Part shown: piece by piece, positions 30,012-32,813 of the stretch
Position numbering within the stretch: position 1 is the stretch's first letter
Layout: each line of letters starts with the position of its first letter
Assembly: GCA_017516065.1 (NCBI GenBank)
Contig: JAFWDQ010000028.1
Location: 1-32,813 of the forward strand
From: Oscillospiraceae bacterium
Lineage (GTDB): Bacteria; Bacillota; Clostridia; Oscillospirales; Oscillospiraceae
Direction of reading: 5' to 3'
Length of the DNA: 32,813 nt
Translations under genes and position numbers: made by a program
The notes under the pieces: model-generated
What the model saw: the letters and a program-made list of their open reading frames with translations, nothing else
Told to the model about the DNA's origin: nothing
Databases searched by the model: none

Positions 30012-31362
30012 CCTCCCCCGGCGGATCATGGCTCTGGCCGAGGAATATGATATGTTTCCCGCCGGGGAGCTGGTGCTCTGCGCTGTCTCCGGCGGTCTGG
30101 ATTCCATGTGTCTGCTGTCCTTCCTGTACGCCCGGGGCGTCCGGACGGCGGCGGCACACTTCCACCACGGCCTCCGGGGCGCGGACGCCGACGGCGACGA
30201 GGCCTTCGTCCGGGCATACTGTGAGCAGCGGGACATCCCCTTCCGCTCCGGGCGGGCCGACGTGGCCGCCTATGCCCGGGAGCACGGCCTCGGCGTCGAG
30301 GAGGCGGGGCGGAGGCTCCGGTATGCGTTCCTCGACCGCTCCGCCGATGAGCTGGGGGCAGCCCGCATCGCCACGGCCCATCACGCCGACGACAATCTGG
30401 AGACATTTCTGCTGCACCTGACCCGGGGCACCGGCCCCGCCGGTCTGTGCGGTATCGCCCCCCGGCAGGGGCGTTTGGTGCGGCCTCTGCTCCACGTTTC
30501 GCGAAGCGAGCTGGAAGAGTGGGCGGCGGAACACGACGTTCCGTATCGGCAGGATGCCACCAACGACGACACCCGTCTTGCCCGGAACAGGATCCGCCAT
30601 GAGGTGGTCCCCGTTCTCCGGGCGCTGAATCCCCGGCTGACGGAGCATGCCGTCCAGACCATGGACGCACTCCGGGCTGATGAGATGTACCTGAAGAATC
30701 AGGCCCTTCGTGCCATTGCCGGCGCCACGCCCCTCTTCGGCGGTCTGGCTGTCCATGCGAAGGCTCTGAACGCTCTCCCCGCCGCTGTGGGGCCCCGGGC
30801 GATCCGGCTGCTGCTGGACCGGCTGGAGGCCTCCCGTCAGGACGTGACGGCGGTCCACTACCGGGCCGTGCTGGAGCTTTCACGGGGAGACGATCCCTCC
30901 GCCCACCTGGATCTGCCCCACGGCATCACGGCCGACCGGGTGGGGTCCCTGCTGCTGCTGACCGTGGGCGGACCCCTGGTACCGGAACTGGCGCCGACGC
31001 CGCTGTCCCTCGAGGACGGGGCCGTCACGAAGGCCGGCGGCTGGCTCTTTACCTGCATCCGGACCGTGGCCCCCGACGGTCCCCCGGTCCCCGACGTCTG
31101 GTATCTGGACCCGGGCACGCTGGGCAGGGAGCTTCTGATCCGGCCGAGACAGACCGGCGACGCCCTGCGCTTCCCCGGCCGGGGACAGCGGAGCCTCAAG
31201 CGGGCCATGATCGACCAGCGCATCCCCCGCCTGCTCCGGGATACTCTGCCGATACTCACCGACGAACACGGCGTCGTCGCCGCCGCCCTGCTGGGGGCCG
31301 ACGAGAGCCGTCTGGCCAAACCGGGTACGGAGGCCGTGCGCCTGACCGTGGCCCGGGACTGA
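29998..31362 (+). CDS. tilS: tRNA(Ile)-lysidine synthetase
   Basis: Modifies C34 of the CAU-anticodon tRNA-Ile to lysidine, which lets it read AUA; essential in most bacteria. The 454-residue protein has the PP-loop SGGLDS (S31-S36), HFHHGLRGADADGDE, ATAHHADDNLETFLLHLTRG, RPLLHVSRSELEEW, and the family stretch QDATNDDTRLARNRIRHEVVP split over residues about 180-200. C-terminal TilS-type domains follow, ending with RQTGDALRFPGRG and KRAMIDQRIPR. The start ATG lies inside the end of dnaB, 14 bases overlapping, with GGAG nearby, so the two are probably translationally linked. Confidence 0.95.
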   Translation: MKRSDLPRRIMALAEEYDMFPAGELVLCAVSGGLDSMCLLSFLYARGVRTAAAHFHHGLRGADADGDEAFVRAYCEQRDIPFRSGRADVAAYAREHGLGVEEAGRRLRYAFLDRSADELGAARIATAHHADDNLETFLLHLTRGTGPAGLCGIAPRQGRLVRPLLHVSRSELEEWAAEHDVPYRQDATNDDTRLARNRIRHEVVPVLRALNPRLTEHAVQTMDALRADEMYLKNQALRAIAGATPLFGGLAVHAKALNALPAAVGPRAIRLLLDRLEASRQDVTAVHYRAVLELSRGDDPSAHLDLPHGITADRVGSLLLLTVGGPLVPELAPTPLSLEDGAVTKAGGWLFTCIRTVAPDGPPVPDVWYLDPGTLGRELLIRPRQTGDALRFPGRGQRSLKRAMIDQRIPRLLRDTLPILTDEHGVVAAALLGADESRLAKPGTEAVRLTVARD

Positions 31363-31404
31363 CCCTATACCCCCTATACCCTTATCACAAAGGAGTCCTG
31401 CCTC

Positions 31405-32813
<1,409 letters not shown>

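Overview
The window is about 33 kb of high-GC chromosome from an endospore-forming member of the Clostridia, most likely Oscillospiraceae (Flavonifractor/Oscillibacter-like). That placement is inferred from the mix of genes: an alpha/beta-type small acid-soluble spore protein, SpmA/SpmB, GdpP, a HisZ-dependent short HisG, and AGGAGG-type ribosome binding sites. No plasmid, phage, IS or CRISPR hallmark was seen.

Layout. 1-484: the end of an MFS-type transporter gene and a hairpin-rich intergenic stretch. 485-3972 (minus): phosphoketolase (xfp) and AsnA-type asparagine synthetase, with a near-consensus promoter overlapped by a perfect 31-bp dyad upstream of asnA. 4133-5235 (plus): spmA-spmB. 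5327-6827: a secreted LysM-CAP protein and a lipoprotein. 7016-11535: a three-gene accessory operon bounded by two almost identical terminators. It encodes a membrane protein with Rossmann/TrkA-like modules and a RyR domain, an unrecognised 179-aa protein, and an HD-type phosphohydrolase-like protein ending in a RyR domain. This is the best candidate for an undescribed signalling or defence system. 11616-11813 (minus): a SASP gene with a sigma-G-like promoter. 12248-14860: a low-complexity Lys-rich lipoprotein followed by an OmpR-family response regulator and a histidine kinase, in lower-GC DNA.

14957-23279 (minus) is a complete ten-gene histidine operon, hisZ-G-D-C-B-H-A-F-IE plus a PHP-type histidinol phosphatase. 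It has extensive stop/start overlaps and a single strong promoter directly in front of hisZ. Upstream lie tRNA-Gly(GCC), whose consensus promoter starts inside the stop codon of the next gene, and a 788-aa sugar nucleotidyltransferase fused to an apparently inactive phosphomannomutase-like domain.

26128 to the end (plus) is a housekeeping operon: gdpP (c-di-AMP phosphodiesterase), rplI, dnaB, tilS, hpt and a truncated ftsH. It joins two blocks (gdpP-rplI-dnaB and tilS-hpt-ftsH) that are separate in Bacillus subtilis, here linked by a dnaB/tilS overlap.

All calls come from reading the sequence and from general family knowledge; no database search was run.
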